DNA of 64,000 bases from NCBI RefSeq assembly GCF_000716605.1, contig NZ_JNXE01000006.1, forward strand, positions 124,001 to 188,000. Direction: 5' to 3'. The DNA is from Streptomyces sp. NRRL F-525 (GTDB lineage: Bacteria; Actinomycetota; Actinomycetes; Streptomycetales; Streptomycetaceae). The position numbers and the translations under genes were made by a program. Shown here one piece after another: positions 32,609 through 41,181 of this stretch; positions within the stretch are counted from its first letter, which is position 1; each line of letters opens with the position of its first letter. The notes beneath the pieces are model-generated. The model did no database searches. It was given only the letters and a program-made list of their open reading frames with translations, and was not told where the DNA came from.

Positions 32609-33996
32609 CACGCACTCCTCGACTCGGCCGCCTCGGCCACGGCAGCGGGTGGTGGTGCCGATGCCGTCAACGTCCGCAGCGCGGACCGGACTCGGGCGCG
32701 GTGGTCCATCATCACCGAGCGGGCGACCCCGTCGAGGACCGCCCAGGCGGACGCGGCATCCGCCAGCGGCGCGTCGCGGACGTCCCGCCCGTGCAACCGC
32801 ACCCAGAGCCGCCGCATGTAGGCGGTCCAGGGCGTACGGAGATCCTGGGCGAGGGCTTCCAGCACCCCGCCGTCCGGATCGGGGCGCGGGGACACGGTCA
32901 TCCGGCGGGCGCGAAGGACCGAAGCCTCCCTGCGCCAACGGCTGTTGACGGCCCGGTGTGCGGCTGTTCGCCCCGGCCCGGATTCGTCGATGCCCAACGG
33001 GTCCAGACCGACGGCGAGTTGACCGCCCAGCAGGGCGGCGACGCGCAGGGTCTCGTCGTACAGTCCGAGCGGAGCGCAACTGCGGCCGACCTCCCGCCCG
33101 ACGAGTTTCGGCACCGTGGGCAACTCGTCGCGCCGTGCGGACGACTGGAGCACGACGAAGAGCCGCTCGAAGAGCGTGCGGTCCAGCGGCGCGGGCAGCG
33201 TGGCCGTCGAGGCACCCCGGCCGACCCGCGGCCGTGGCGGCAACTCCCTTTCCGTCAGGCCGAGATGGGCCGGTAGATCGTCCCGTCCCCACATCCCACT
33301 CGCGTGCACCCACAGGGCCCGGCCGAGCAGCTCACCGAGTCGCGCGTCGACCATGGACATGTATGACGACGATTTCCTCGGCCCCTCCACCCCACCGCAG
33401 GCCTCCAGAACCTCACCCGCCAACGCGACCGCAACGGCCGTATCGGCCGCCGGAGTCAGCTGACGCTCCTCCCACGCGACACCCAACTCCTTTTCCAGCC
33501 GGGCGTGTTGGGCGGCGTCCGCCAGATACCGCTTCAGCGCGTCGACCGTACGGCCGCCGTCCGCGTCCGCGACGTCCTCGACGACGTCCCTGGCCAACGC
33601 CCCCGCGTCGGCGCCCGGTTCGCCATGTTCGGCGGCCAGTTCGAAGCACCGCTGGAAGTACAGATCCTGGGGGTTGCCCGCCACGACGCCCAGCGCGCGC
33701 CGGGTCCGTTTGAGCAAGGTGAACCACTGGGCCGTAGCGACAAGGCGTCCACCGGACTCCCGTATCAGCGCGTCGAGACGCGCGGCCGGTTCCGGTGTGA
33801 GGAAGTCCGCCGCGAGGTCGGGGTGCAGGGCCGGCCTGACGATCAACGGCAGGACGATCAGCTTGACCGTCCGGGTCAGCGGGGCGCCACCGGGCCCGCT
33901 CAGCGATTCCAGTCCCGGCCCGAGGGCGCGCCACGCACCGTCGATGACCATGGCGCGCGGTCGGCGCGCGCCGGTCGGCTGGCTGGGAAGCGGCAT
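32608..33996 (-). CDS. Unrecognised protein, first gene of CHAT operon
   Basis: 462 residues, no family recognised. It is largely helical, with Arg- and Ala-rich amphipathic segments such as 'ADFLTPEPAARLDALIRESG', 'LKRYLADAAQHARLEKELGV' and 'SVMMDHRARVRSALRTLTAS'. A Pro/Arg-rich N-terminal tail precedes 'RAMVIDGAWRALGPGLESL'. No membrane helix or signal is evident. The start is uncertain: the ATG at 33996 lacks a good ribosome site, and an ATG at 33951 is possible. Its last base pairs overlap the next ATG. It is divergent from the 34124 gene, so the 127-nt gap should hold the operon promoter. A regulatory or scaffold role for the protease is possible but not shown. Confidence 0.75.
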   Translation of the reverse strand: MPLPSQPTGARRPRAMVIDGAWRALGPGLESLSGPGGAPLTRTVKLIVLPLIVRPALHPDLAADFLTPEPAARLDALIRESGGRLVATAQWFTLLKRTRRALGVVAGNPQDLYFQRCFELAAEHGEPGADAGALARDVVEDVADADGGRTVDALKRYLADAAQHARLEKELGVAWEERQLTPAADTAVAVALAGEVLEACGGVEGPRKSSSYMSMVDARLGELLGRALWVHASGMWGRDDLPAHLGLTERELPPRPRVGRGASTATLPAPLDRTLFERLFVVLQSSARRDELPTVPKLVGREVGRSCAPLGLYDETLRVAALLGGQLAVGLDPLGIDESGPGRTAAHRAVNSRWRREASVLRARRMTVSPRPDPDGGVLEALAQDLRTPWTAYMRRLWVRLHGRDVRDAPLADAASAWAVLDGVARSVMMDHRARVRSALRTLTASAPPPAAVAEAAESRSA

Positions 33997-34123
33997 GTCA
34001 GGAGGGTACGTCGTCCGAGATCGGGCGGGCGAACCTGGGATCGGTAGGCGCCCCGAGCGACCTAGCGTCCACCGGGACAGCGGGAACCACGGGCATCCGC
34101 CCCGACCAGAAGGAGCAGTCGTC

Positions 34124-34546
34124 ATGGGAATTTTCGGGCGTCGCAAGAGCCGCGAGGAGCGGGCCGCCGAGATCGCGGGCCAGGTGGCCAGCGGCAAGGG
34201 ATTCTACGGCCGTACGACTCGCGCGTTCCTCGGCAACGAGGACTACGCCAGGGTCCAGCAGTCCATCGGCGCCTACAACTCGGGCCTCGCGGTACAGCAG
34301 TTGCTCGCCGCGGGCGTGCCGACCATCACCGCCGTCGTCGTGTCGATCGGCGACACCGGCCAACTGGTCAACCACGACCCGGTCGTCGACCTGGTCGTGC
34401 AGCCGACCGGGAGGACCGACCGGATCGCCCTGCGGACCGTCGTCTCGAAGCTGCGCATCCCCCGCACCGGCGACCAGGTGCTCCTGGTGGCCGACCCGGC
34501 CCACCCCGGCGCCTACCTCTACGCGGGCGACGGCGCGACCCCGTGA
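34124..34546 (+). CDS. Conserved small protein of unknown function
   Basis: 140 residues. A Lys/Arg/Glu-rich N-terminus ('MGIFGRRKSREERAAEIAG') precedes a helical part (20-65) and a beta-rich C-terminal half with 'ITAVVVSIGDTGQLVNHDPV' and 'RIPRTGDQVLLVADPAHPG'. The latter resembles a small barrel or OB-like module such as those in secreted-system or membrane-associated proteins. No signal peptide. The ATG at 34124 has AAGGAG about 8 nt upstream. It is followed closely by the membrane protein at 34653 and divergent from the CHAT operon. Function unknown. Confidence 0.8.
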   Translation: MGIFGRRKSREERAAEIAGQVASGKGFYGRTTRAFLGNEDYARVQQSIGAYNSGLAVQQLLAAGVPTITAVVVSIGDTGQLVNHDPVVDLVVQPTGRTDRIALRTVVSKLRIPRTGDQVLLVADPAHPGAYLYAGDGATP

Positions 34547-34652
34547 AACGACCACCGTTCGTCGAAGTGCCGGAGGTCTTCCTTCCCCTGCGCCTGGCGT
34601 TCTGGGGCAACACGGTCGAGCTGCGAGCGGATGCGCGCGTGGAGGTGAGGCA

Positions 34653-36002
34653 ATGCGCAGCTATACAGGTGTGTTCGTGGGCAATCTGGTGTTCATCGCG
34701 GTCTGCTGTTCGGCGGCCCCGTTCTTCCTCCTCGTCGGGTACTCCGCCTGGAGCGAGTACCCCGGCTGGGACTGGCCGGCGTTGTTGGTCGCCTTCGGGC
34801 TGGTCGGCACGGTCATGATCCCGGTCCTGGCGATCACGACCACGCGCCAGGAGTTCGCCCGGATCACGCGCAGGCACGGCGTCGAGGGCGTCCGTACCCC
34901 GTACGGGGACGACACCTTCGTGATGTGGGCGCCCAGCTCCCAGCAGGGCCCGGTGCGGGCGCGGTTGGTGCGGGCGGACGTACTGGAGGCATCACTGGTC
35001 CGCTACCACCCCGACGGTGAGTCGACCTTCACGACCCATTACGGCAACTACACGCCCGACGAGTTCACACCATTGATCAGGCTGAGGCTGCGGGTGTACG
35101 ACGCCGAGGAGTTCGAGGCGACGGGGGAGCGGCGGGTGCCGTCCCTGTGTCTTTCGGCGATCACGGCGGGCCGCCTGGTCGTCCTCGTCGACGGGCCGGC
35201 CGCTCCGGGGGCCCGTCGGACCGTCATCCCCGACTGGCCGCGCAGCGCCCTGCTCGCGGGCACGAGGACCTGCCGGGTGACCGACCTCGAAGGCCGAACG
35301 ACCGACGTGACACGGCGAGTTGAACGCCAGCTTCAGCAGATGGGCATCTCCCGGGAGGCCGGAAGCGTCGCGATGAACGGCGACACGATCGACCTCCGGC
35401 GCCTGGACCCGCACACGGCGGCGCGCTACGCCGCCCTGGCCGCCTGCCCCGAGGAGCAGGCGCCGGTGAGCGAGCCGGGCGAGGAAACCCGCTGGCTGGC
35501 GAACCAACTCCCGGGCGAGAAGGCCGCGTTCGGCTCGGTCGGCCGACGATGGTCGCGCCGGGGTGGTGTCCTGGTGCGCGCCCGCTTCCTGGAGATGCGC
35601 GCGAGGACCACCTTCCAGGACCACGGCCCGGTCCTCGACACGGTCCTGCGCATCCAACCGGCGGACGGCACACCCCCGTTCGACGCCGCCCGGCGCCTGA
35701 CGGTACCGATGGACTACCTGACGGTCCTGCACCGCACCAAGGAGGTCGTCCTCGTCGTCAGCCCGAACGGCGTCTCCTACGACGTCGACTGGGCCCGCAC
35801 CAGCCTCCTCGCGGGCATCACCGCTGCCAAGGTCATCGCCGCGGACGGCCGTGAACTCCCCCTGACGGACCGCCCCGACACGGTCTGGACCCTGATGAAC
35901 CTGCTGGCCTCCCACGGCCTGTCGAACCCGAGCCCCGTCCTGGATCTGCGCGAGCGCCGGATGAGAGCGGCGGCGGGCATCCTGATGGACGCATGTGCAT
36001 GA
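34653..36002 (+). CDS. Membrane-anchored protein of unknown function
   Basis: 449 residues. Two N-terminal membrane helices (about 6-28, 'VFVGNLVFIAVCCSAAPFFL', and about 42-62, 'ALLVAFGLVGTVMIPVLAIT') precede a large soluble domain. That domain appears to contain an internal duplication: both halves include 'VRARL/VRARF', a beta-rich stretch, and 'DWPRSALLAG' or 'DWARTSLLAGITAAKV'. The ATG at 34653 has a near-perfect ribosome site (GGAGGTGAGG). It ends in an ATGA overlap with the mycofactocin-type regulator gene. No known family is recognised; it may form a pair with the small protein at 34124. Confidence 0.8.
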   Translation: MRSYTGVFVGNLVFIAVCCSAAPFFLLVGYSAWSEYPGWDWPALLVAFGLVGTVMIPVLAITTTRQEFARITRRHGVEGVRTPYGDDTFVMWAPSSQQGPVRARLVRADVLEASLVRYHPDGESTFTTHYGNYTPDEFTPLIRLRLRVYDAEEFEATGERRVPSLCLSAITAGRLVVLVDGPAAPGARRTVIPDWPRSALLAGTRTCRVTDLEGRTTDVTRRVERQLQQMGISREAGSVAMNGDTIDLRRLDPHTAARYAALAACPEEQAPVSEPGEETRWLANQLPGEKAAFGSVGRRWSRRGGVLVRARFLEMRARTTFQDHGPVLDTVLRIQPADGTPPFDAARRLTVPMDYLTVLHRTKEVVLVVSPNGVSYDVDWARTSLLAGITAAKVIAADGRELPLTDRPDTVWTLMNLLASHGLSNPSPVLDLRERRMRAAAGILMDACA

Positions 36003-36625
36003 TGTGCGCTGTGGACGGTGAGAACGGACAGCGACAGACCAGAACGGGCCGACCGCCCGCGACCTCACGGGCCGCGCTCGAGCGGGTGGGCTTCGAACTG
36101 TTCGCACGACAGGGCTTCGACCGTACGACCGTCGACGACATCGCCGCCGCGGCCGGCATCGGCCGCCGCACCTTCTTCCGCTACTACGCCTCCAAGAACG
36201 ACCTGGTGTGGGGCGACTTCGAGACCGAACTGGTCAAGCTGGAGCGCCTGCTGGCGGCAACCGACCCGGCCGCCCCGATGATGGACGCGCTGCGCGGCGC
36301 GGTCGTCGAGTTCAACCGCTTCGACCCGGCGGCGGTGCCCTGGCACCGGCAGCGCATGGCGCTCATCCTGCGGGTCCCCACACTCCAGGCCGACTCGACC
36401 GTGCGCTACGCATCCTGGCGGACCCTCGTCACGGAGTTCGCCGCACGGCGCACCGGACGAGCGGCTTCGGACCTGCTGCCCCGGCTGATCGGCCACACCG
36501 TCCTGGCCGCGTGCATCGCCGCCTACGAACACTGGCTGACGGACGAACAGGCAAGCCTGGGCGGCCTGTTGGACCTTGGCCTACGACAAGTCGCGGCCGG
36601 CTTCGACGGCCCTGCCCTGCCCTGA
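35999..36625 (+). CDS. mftR: TetR family regulator, mycofactocin-system type (MftR-like)
   Basis: 208 residues. The HTH segment is 'VGFELFARQGFDRTTVDDIA ... IGRRTFFRYYASKNDLVWGD', followed by a C-terminal bundle 'DALRGAVVEFNRFDPAAVPW'. The RTFFRYYASKNDLVWG recognition-helix region and overall length match the TetR regulators that accompany mycofactocin clusters. It precedes, and converges with, mftG; the mftABCDEF operon starts 1.7 kb downstream. In mycobacteria MftR represses the cluster in response to acyl-CoA. Several in-frame ATGs lie at 35993-36002; the one at 35999 forms an ATGA overlap with the preceding stop. Confidence 0.85.
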   Translation: MMCAVDGENGQRQTRTGRPPATSRAALERVGFELFARQGFDRTTVDDIAAAAGIGRRTFFRYYASKNDLVWGDFETELVKLERLLAATDPAAPMMDALRGAVVEFNRFDPAAVPWHRQRMALILRVPTLQADSTVRYASWRTLVTEFAARRTGRAASDLLPRLIGHTVLAACIAAYEHWLTDEQASLGGLLDLGLRQVAAGFDGPALP

Positions 36626-36641
36626 CGCGAACCGGGCCGCT

Positions 36642-38186
36642 TCACTTCAGGCCACGTCGCATGGCGTCCGCGACGAGTTCGCCGATGAGAACGGCGGTGG
36701 CCGCGGGACCGCGCAACGGCGGAGTCGGCAGGATCGACGTGTCCGCGACGCGCAGCCCGACGACACCGTGCACACGCCCGTAGTGGTCGACGGCCGCCCC
36801 GGGATCGTCGGCGGGACCCATCGGCACCGTGCCGCAGGTGTGGTGCGAGGTACCGAGCCGCGCCCCGATCCACCGGTCGAGCAGCCGGTCGTCCGCCAGC
36901 ACCGCCGGTCCCGGTTCCACGAGCCCGCGGGAGACCTCCTCGAACGCGTCGGTGGCGACCAACTCCGCCGTGGCACGGGCGACTTCACGCAGGCGCCGCC
37001 GGTCCTCGGCGGTCTCCAGATAGCCGTAGTCGATACGAGGAGGAGTGACCGCGTCGGCGGAACACGTCCGCAGCCGTCCGCCGCGCCGGGGCGTCAGGAC
37101 CGACGCCAGGAACGCGAGCGGTGCGCCGGGCACGGACACCGTTCCGCCGACCAGGCCCGCCATGGGGACGAGCGACTGCAGGATCTCCAGGTTGCCCGCA
37201 TGGTCCCCGTCCGAGGACGACAGGTGGAGAACACCGCCCAGCCAGGAACTCGCGGGTTCGGGCATCGGCCGCCGGGGCTGCCACTCCAGCACCAGTTGCG
37301 GGTGGTCGCCGAACCGGGCTCCTACGGCAGGGGAGTTCACGACCACCGGAAGGCCCGCGCGCCTCAACTCGTCGCAGGGTCCGATGCCGGAGAGATGCAG
37401 CAGGTGGGCGGAGCCGAACGCCCCGGCGCACAGCACGACTTCGCCGCACTCCAGAGTCGTACGACACCCTTCACGCTCGACCACCACGCCAGTCGCCCGG
37501 CCGCGCTCGACGAGGACTCTGCGGACCGAACTCCCGCCCTCCACCGTGAGGTTGGGGCGATCGAGAGCGTCCAGCAGATAGCTGACGCCGGTGTTGACGC
37601 GTACCCCGTCCACGGAGTTGGACGGCACGGGCCCGAACCCCGGCACGCCCTGGGCGTTCTTGTCGGACTCCTCGGGATATCCCAACTCCCGTGCGGCCGA
37701 CCGGAATGCCGCGGCGGCAGGGTGTCGTAGACCCACCCGCCGGATCCGCACCGGGCCCCCACCCCCGTGCACGTCGTTCTCGCCATGGTCGAGATCGGTC
37801 TCCAGTGAACGCAGCAGCGGAAGCACCCGGTCGTACGACCAGGCGGCGCCTCCCGCGGTCGACCAGCGCTCGAAGTCCGCGCGCCGCGCCCGTACGAAGT
37901 AGCCGCCGTTGACCGTGGTCGACCCGCCGAGGTAGCGCCCCCGCATGACGGTGTACGGGTGCTGCGGGGTGAGATGGACCGGGTACGGCTGGACGGCGGG
38001 ATGGCCTGGCTGCGCGCCCGGGACGAGTCGCGCGTCCAGCAACTCCCTTGTGAAAAACGCCCGTTGACGCGGAACGGGACCCGCTTCCAACAGCAGTACC
38101 CGGCGGTCGGAGTCCTCGCTGAGCCGTGCGGCCAGCGGGGCGCCGCTGCCGCCCGCACCGACGACGATGACGTCCGGGCGGCTCAA
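36642..38186 (-). CDS. mftG: GMC family oxidoreductase MftG (mycofactocin system)
   Basis: 514 residues, flavoprotein. The N-terminal FAD motif is 'DVIVVGAGGSGAPLAARLSE'; GMC signatures include 'RGRYLGGSTTVNGGYFVRA' and 'LCAGAFGSAHLLHLSGIG', and the catalytic His region is 'GTSHHTCGTVPMGP' near the C-terminus. In mycofactocin producers MftG links reduced mycofactocin to the respiratory chain. It is transcribed divergently from mftA, with 135 nt between them containing two inverted repeats. The start is a TTG at 38186, immediately before the FAD strand; the ribosome site is weak. Assignment rests on cluster position plus GMC motifs. Confidence 0.9.
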   Translation of the reverse strand: MSRPDVIVVGAGGSGAPLAARLSEDSDRRVLLLEAGPVPRQRAFFTRELLDARLVPGAQPGHPAVQPYPVHLTPQHPYTVMRGRYLGGSTTVNGGYFVRARRADFERWSTAGGAAWSYDRVLPLLRSLETDLDHGENDVHGGGGPVRIRRVGLRHPAAAAFRSAARELGYPEESDKNAQGVPGFGPVPSNSVDGVRVNTGVSYLLDALDRPNLTVEGGSSVRRVLVERGRATGVVVEREGCRTTLECGEVVLCAGAFGSAHLLHLSGIGPCDELRRAGLPVVVNSPAVGARFGDHPQLVLEWQPRRPMPEPASSWLGGVLHLSSSDGDHAGNLEILQSLVPMAGLVGGTVSVPGAPLAFLASVLTPRRGGRLRTCSADAVTPPRIDYGYLETAEDRRRLREVARATAELVATDAFEEVSRGLVEPGPAVLADDRLLDRWIGARLGTSHHTCGTVPMGPADDPGAAVDHYGRVHGVVGLRVADTSILPTPPLRGPAATAVLIGELVADAMRRGLK

Positions 38187-38210
38187 GCGGACCCCGGAAC
38201 AGGCGTAGAC

Positions 38211-38220
38211 CGACCGGTCG
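38211..38220. promoter_or_regulatory. Palindrome in the mftG-mftA divergent promoter
   Basis: CGACCGGTCG is a perfect 10-bp palindrome, 25 nt upstream of the mftG TTG. It is a candidate operator for the TetR-type MftR; short GC palindromes are common in this genome, so support is modest. Confidence 0.4.
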
Positions 38221-38251
38221 AAAGAATCATGCTGACCCCCTCTTCACTTTC

Positions 38252-38264
38252 GGCACCGGGTGCC
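38252..38264. promoter_or_regulatory. Second inverted repeat in the mftG-mftA divergent promoter
   Basis: GGCAC-CGG-GTGCC (5-bp arms, 3-nt spacer) sits midway between the divergent starts, 58 nt before mftA. It could be a shared operator for both transcription units. Confidence 0.4.
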
Positions 38265-38321
38265 ATTACTGTCGACCGCGCAGTCGCCCGGATGCCCAGC
38301 CGGATGCCCAGGGAGAGTCGC

Positions 38322-38459
38322 ATGAACGAACTCCGGTCCGTACCGACCGTCCCGGCCAACGAGAACACGGCCGAAGAGCCCGTCACGGAACAGCAGTTGA
38401 TCGAGGCCGACGACCTCATCGAGGAGATCTCCATCGACGGCATGTGCGGCGTCTACTAG
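38322..38459 (+). CDS. mftA: Mycofactocin precursor peptide MftA
   Basis: 45 residues. The acidic leader ('EEPVTEQQLIEADDLIEEIS') ends in the diagnostic core 'IDGMCGVY'. The terminal Val-Tyr pair is the part oxidatively decarboxylated, cross-linked and excised to become the redox cofactor mycofactocin; the leader is held by MftB. The ATG at 38322 has AGGGAGAG about 4 nt upstream. It is the first gene of mftABCDEF, 9 nt before mftB. Confidence 0.97.
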   Translation: MNELRSVPTVPANENTAEEPVTEQQLIEADDLIEEISIDGMCGVY

Positions 38460-38468
38460 GCCGCCCGC

Positions 38469-38744
38469 ATGACCGCGCAGACCCTCGACCTCGCCCTCGG
38501 CCTGCACCCTCAGGTCTCGGTGCGGCCCGAACCGTTCGGGGCGCTCCTCTACCATTTCGGGACCCGCAGGCTGACGTTCCTCAAGGACCGCAGACTCCTC
38601 GCCGTCGTCGAGTCCCTCGCGGACGCCCCCACGGCCCGCGCCGCCTGCCTCGCGGCCGGTGTCGAGGAGGCCGAACTGCCGCGCTACAGCCGGGCGTTGG
38701 CCGCGCTCACCGAGTCGTCGATGCTCGTCGGAAGGACCCCATGA
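38469..38744 (+). CDS. mftB: Mycofactocin peptide chaperone MftB
   Basis: 91 residues, a RiPP recognition element (PqqD-like winged helix): 'VRPEPFGALLYHFGTRRLTF' forms the three-stranded sheet that grips the leader peptide, followed by helices 'ARAACLAAGVEEAELPRYSR'. It delivers MftA to the radical SAM enzyme MftC. Its stop overlaps the mftC start (ATGA). Length and position are standard for the family. Confidence 0.95.
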   Translation: MTAQTLDLALGLHPQVSVRPEPFGALLYHFGTRRLTFLKDRRLLAVVESLADAPTARAACLAAGVEEAELPRYSRALAALTESSMLVGRTP

Positions 38745-39955
38745 CCGCCACCGCCGGCACCGCACGGCTGGTCGACCTCTTCGAGACCGGACTCGACGCG
38801 CCGATCTGCCTCACCTGGGAACTGACCTACGCCTGCAACCTCGCCTGCACCCACTGCCTCTCCAGCTCCGGCCGCCGCGACCCGCGCGAGCTGAGCACCG
38901 CCGAAGCCAAGGCGGTCATCGACGAGTTGGAGGCCATGCAGGTCTTCTACGTCAACATCGGCGGCGGAGAGCCCACCGTCCGCTCCGACTTCTGGGAACT
39001 CCTCGACTACGCCACCGCCCACCACGTCGGCGTGAAGTTCTCCACCAACGGCGTCCGCATCACGCCCGAAGCGGCCCGCCGGCTCGCCGCCAACGACTAC
39101 GTGGACGTCCAGATCTCCCTCGACGGCGCGACCGCCGACGTCAACGACGCGGTACGCGGGGCCGGTTCGTACGCGACGGCGCTGCGGGCGATGGAGAACC
39201 TAGCCGCCGCCGACATGCGCAACTTCAAGCTCTCCGTGGTCTGCACCCGCCACAACATCCCCCAACTCGACGCGTTCAAGGCCCTCGCCGACAACTACGG
39301 CGCCCAACTTCGCCTGACCCGGCTGCGCCCATCCGGCCGCGGAGCCGACGTCTGGGACGACCTCCACCCGACCGCGGCACAGCAACGCGAGCTGTACGAC
39401 TGGCTGTTGGCCCACGGTGACAACGTCCTGACCGGCGACTCCTTCTTCCACCTCGCCGCCTACGGCGAACCGCTGCCCGGCCTCAACCTGTGCGGCGCCG
39501 GACGCGTCGTCTGCCTGATCGACCCGGTCGGCGACGTCTACGCCTGCCCGTTCGCCATCCACGACGAGTTCCTCGCCGGCACCGTCCGCGCACCCGGCGG
39601 CTTCACCGAAGTGTGGCGCGGCTCGGAGCTGTTCACGCGCCTGCGCACCCCGCAGCACGGCGGAGCCTGCGCCTCCTGCGCGTTCTACGACACCTGCAAG
39701 GGCGGCTGCATGGCCGCCAAGTTCTTCACCGGACTGCCGCTGGACGGCCCCGACCCCGAGTGCGTACAGGGCTACGGCGAGGAGCAGTTGGCCCGGCGCC
39801 CCAAGGCCGGGGCGGAGCTCCCCAAGCCGTCCGCCGACCACTCCCGCCGACGCCCCGTGGACCTCGTCCTCACCCGACGCCGGGACCTGGAACGGCCCCC
39901 GGTCAGCGACTGCGCCGAGGACCCCTTGGCGGGCCTGCGCCTCAGCCGGCCGTAA
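38741..39955 (+). CDS. mftC: Mycofactocin radical SAM maturase MftC
   Basis: 404 residues. The radical SAM cluster motif CxxxCxxC is 'CNLACTHC' (Cys32, Cys36, Cys39), followed by 'NIGGGEPTVRSDF'. A C-terminal SPASM/Twitch-type auxiliary-cluster region has Cys in 'CGAGRVVCLIDPVGDVYACP' and 'ACASCAFYDTCKGGCMA'. MftC catalyses decarboxylation of the terminal Tyr and then Val-Tyr cyclisation of MftA. The ATG at 38741 overlaps the mftB stop. A Pro/Arg-rich C-terminal extension after about residue 370 looks disordered and is longer than the core family needs. Confidence 0.97.
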   Translation: MTATAGTARLVDLFETGLDAPICLTWELTYACNLACTHCLSSSGRRDPRELSTAEAKAVIDELEAMQVFYVNIGGGEPTVRSDFWELLDYATAHHVGVKFSTNGVRITPEAARRLAANDYVDVQISLDGATADVNDAVRGAGSYATALRAMENLAAADMRNFKLSVVCTRHNIPQLDAFKALADNYGAQLRLTRLRPSGRGADVWDDLHPTAAQQRELYDWLLAHGDNVLTGDSFFHLAAYGEPLPGLNLCGAGRVVCLIDPVGDVYACPFAIHDEFLAGTVRAPGGFTEVWRGSELFTRLRTPQHGGACASCAFYDTCKGGCMAAKFFTGLPLDGPDPECVQGYGEEQLARRPKAGAELPKPSADHSRRRPVDLVLTRRRDLERPPVSDCAEDPLAGLRLSRP

Positions 39956-39985
39956 CGCGACAGCACCGACGAAGGGACGCGACAC

Positions 39986-41176
39986 ATGGGCAGGAACCCC
40001 TGGTTCGAGACGGTCGCCGAAGCCCAGTGCCGGGCCAAGAGGCGACTGCCGAGCACGGTCTACGGCGCGCTCGTCGCGGGCTCGGAGCGCGGCCGTACGA
40101 TCGACGCCAATACGGCGGCCTTCGCTGAACTGGGCTTCGCGCCCAGGGTTGTTGGCCACCACGCGGAACGCGATCTCTCGACGACGGTGCTCGGGGTGCC
40201 GTCCTCCTTCCCGGTCCTCATCTCGCCGACCGGTGTGCAGGCCGTGCACCCCGAGGGCGAGGTTGCCGTGGCCCGGGCCGCCAAGAGCCGGGGCGTCGTC
40301 ATGGGCCTGAGTTCCTTCGCCAGCAAGGCGGTTGAGGAAGTGGCCGACGCGCAGCCGGACTTCTTCTACCAGCTGTACTGGAGCGGCACCCGCGCGACCA
40401 TGACGCAGCGGATGGACCGGGCCAGGGCGGCCGGTGCCAAGGCGCTCATCGTCACCCTCGACTGGTCCTTCTCCCACGGGCGGGACTGGGGGAGCCCCGC
40501 CATCCCCGACAAGCTGGACCTGAGGACGATGCTGCGGTTCGCGCCCGACGTGCTGCCGCACCCCGGTTGGCTGCTCCGGTTCGCCAAGTCCCGTAGCCTG
40601 CCCGACCTTTCGGTCCCCAACCTGCGGCCCCCGGGCGGCGAGGCCCCCACCTTCTTCGGCGCGTACGGCGAGTGGATGCAGACCACACCTCCGACCTGGG
40701 AGGACGTGTCGTGGCTCCGCAAGGAGTGGGGCGGGCCCTTCCTGCTCAAGGGAGTCACCCGCGTCGACGACGCCAAGCGGGCCGTCGACGCCGGGGTGTC
40801 CGCGCTGTCCGTCTCCAACCACGGCGGCAACAACCTCGACACCACCCCCGCGACCGTCCGGGTACTCCCCGCCATAGCCGACGCGGTCGGCTCCCAGATC
40901 GAGGTCCTTCTCGACGGCGGCGTCCGCCGGGGCGGCGACGTGGCCAAGGCACTCGCCCTGGGCGCTCGCGCCGTGCTGATCGGCCGCGCCTATCTGTGGG
41001 GCCTGGCGGCGAACGGGCAGGCCGGCGTCGAGAACGTCCTGGACATCCTGCGCGGCGGCCTCGACTCGGCGGTCCTGGGCCTCGGGCACTCCTCCGTCCA
41101 CGAGTTGACGCCCGACGACCTGGTCATTCCGCCGGGCTTCCCCCTCGTCCTGGGCCGCGACGCCCCGGCCGCCTGA
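39986..41176 (+). CDS. mftD: Pre-mycofactocin synthase MftD (FMN-dependent alpha-hydroxyacid dehydrogenase family)
   Basis: 396 residues, TIM-barrel flavoprotein of the lactate/glycolate oxidase family. Signatures: 'FPVLISPTGVQAVHPEGEVA', catalytic His in 'LSVSNHGGNNLDTTPATVRV' and FMN-phosphate loop 'LLDGGVRRGGDVAKALALGA'. MftD oxidatively deaminates the released AHDP intermediate to give the redox-active alpha-keto-amide ring of pre-mycofactocin. GAAGGGA precedes the ATG at 39986. It follows mftC after 30 nt. Confidence 0.95.
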   Translation: MGRNPWFETVAEAQCRAKRRLPSTVYGALVAGSERGRTIDANTAAFAELGFAPRVVGHHAERDLSTTVLGVPSSFPVLISPTGVQAVHPEGEVAVARAAKSRGVVMGLSSFASKAVEEVADAQPDFFYQLYWSGTRATMTQRMDRARAAGAKALIVTLDWSFSHGRDWGSPAIPDKLDLRTMLRFAPDVLPHPGWLLRFAKSRSLPDLSVPNLRPPGGEAPTFFGAYGEWMQTTPPTWEDVSWLRKEWGGPFLLKGVTRVDDAKRAVDAGVSALSVSNHGGNNLDTTPATVRVLPAIADAVGSQIEVLLDGGVRRGGDVAKALALGARAVLIGRAYLWGLAANGQAGVENVLDILRGGLDSAVLGLGHSSVHELTPDDLVIPPGFPLVLGRDAPAA

Positions 41177-41181
41177 CCACG

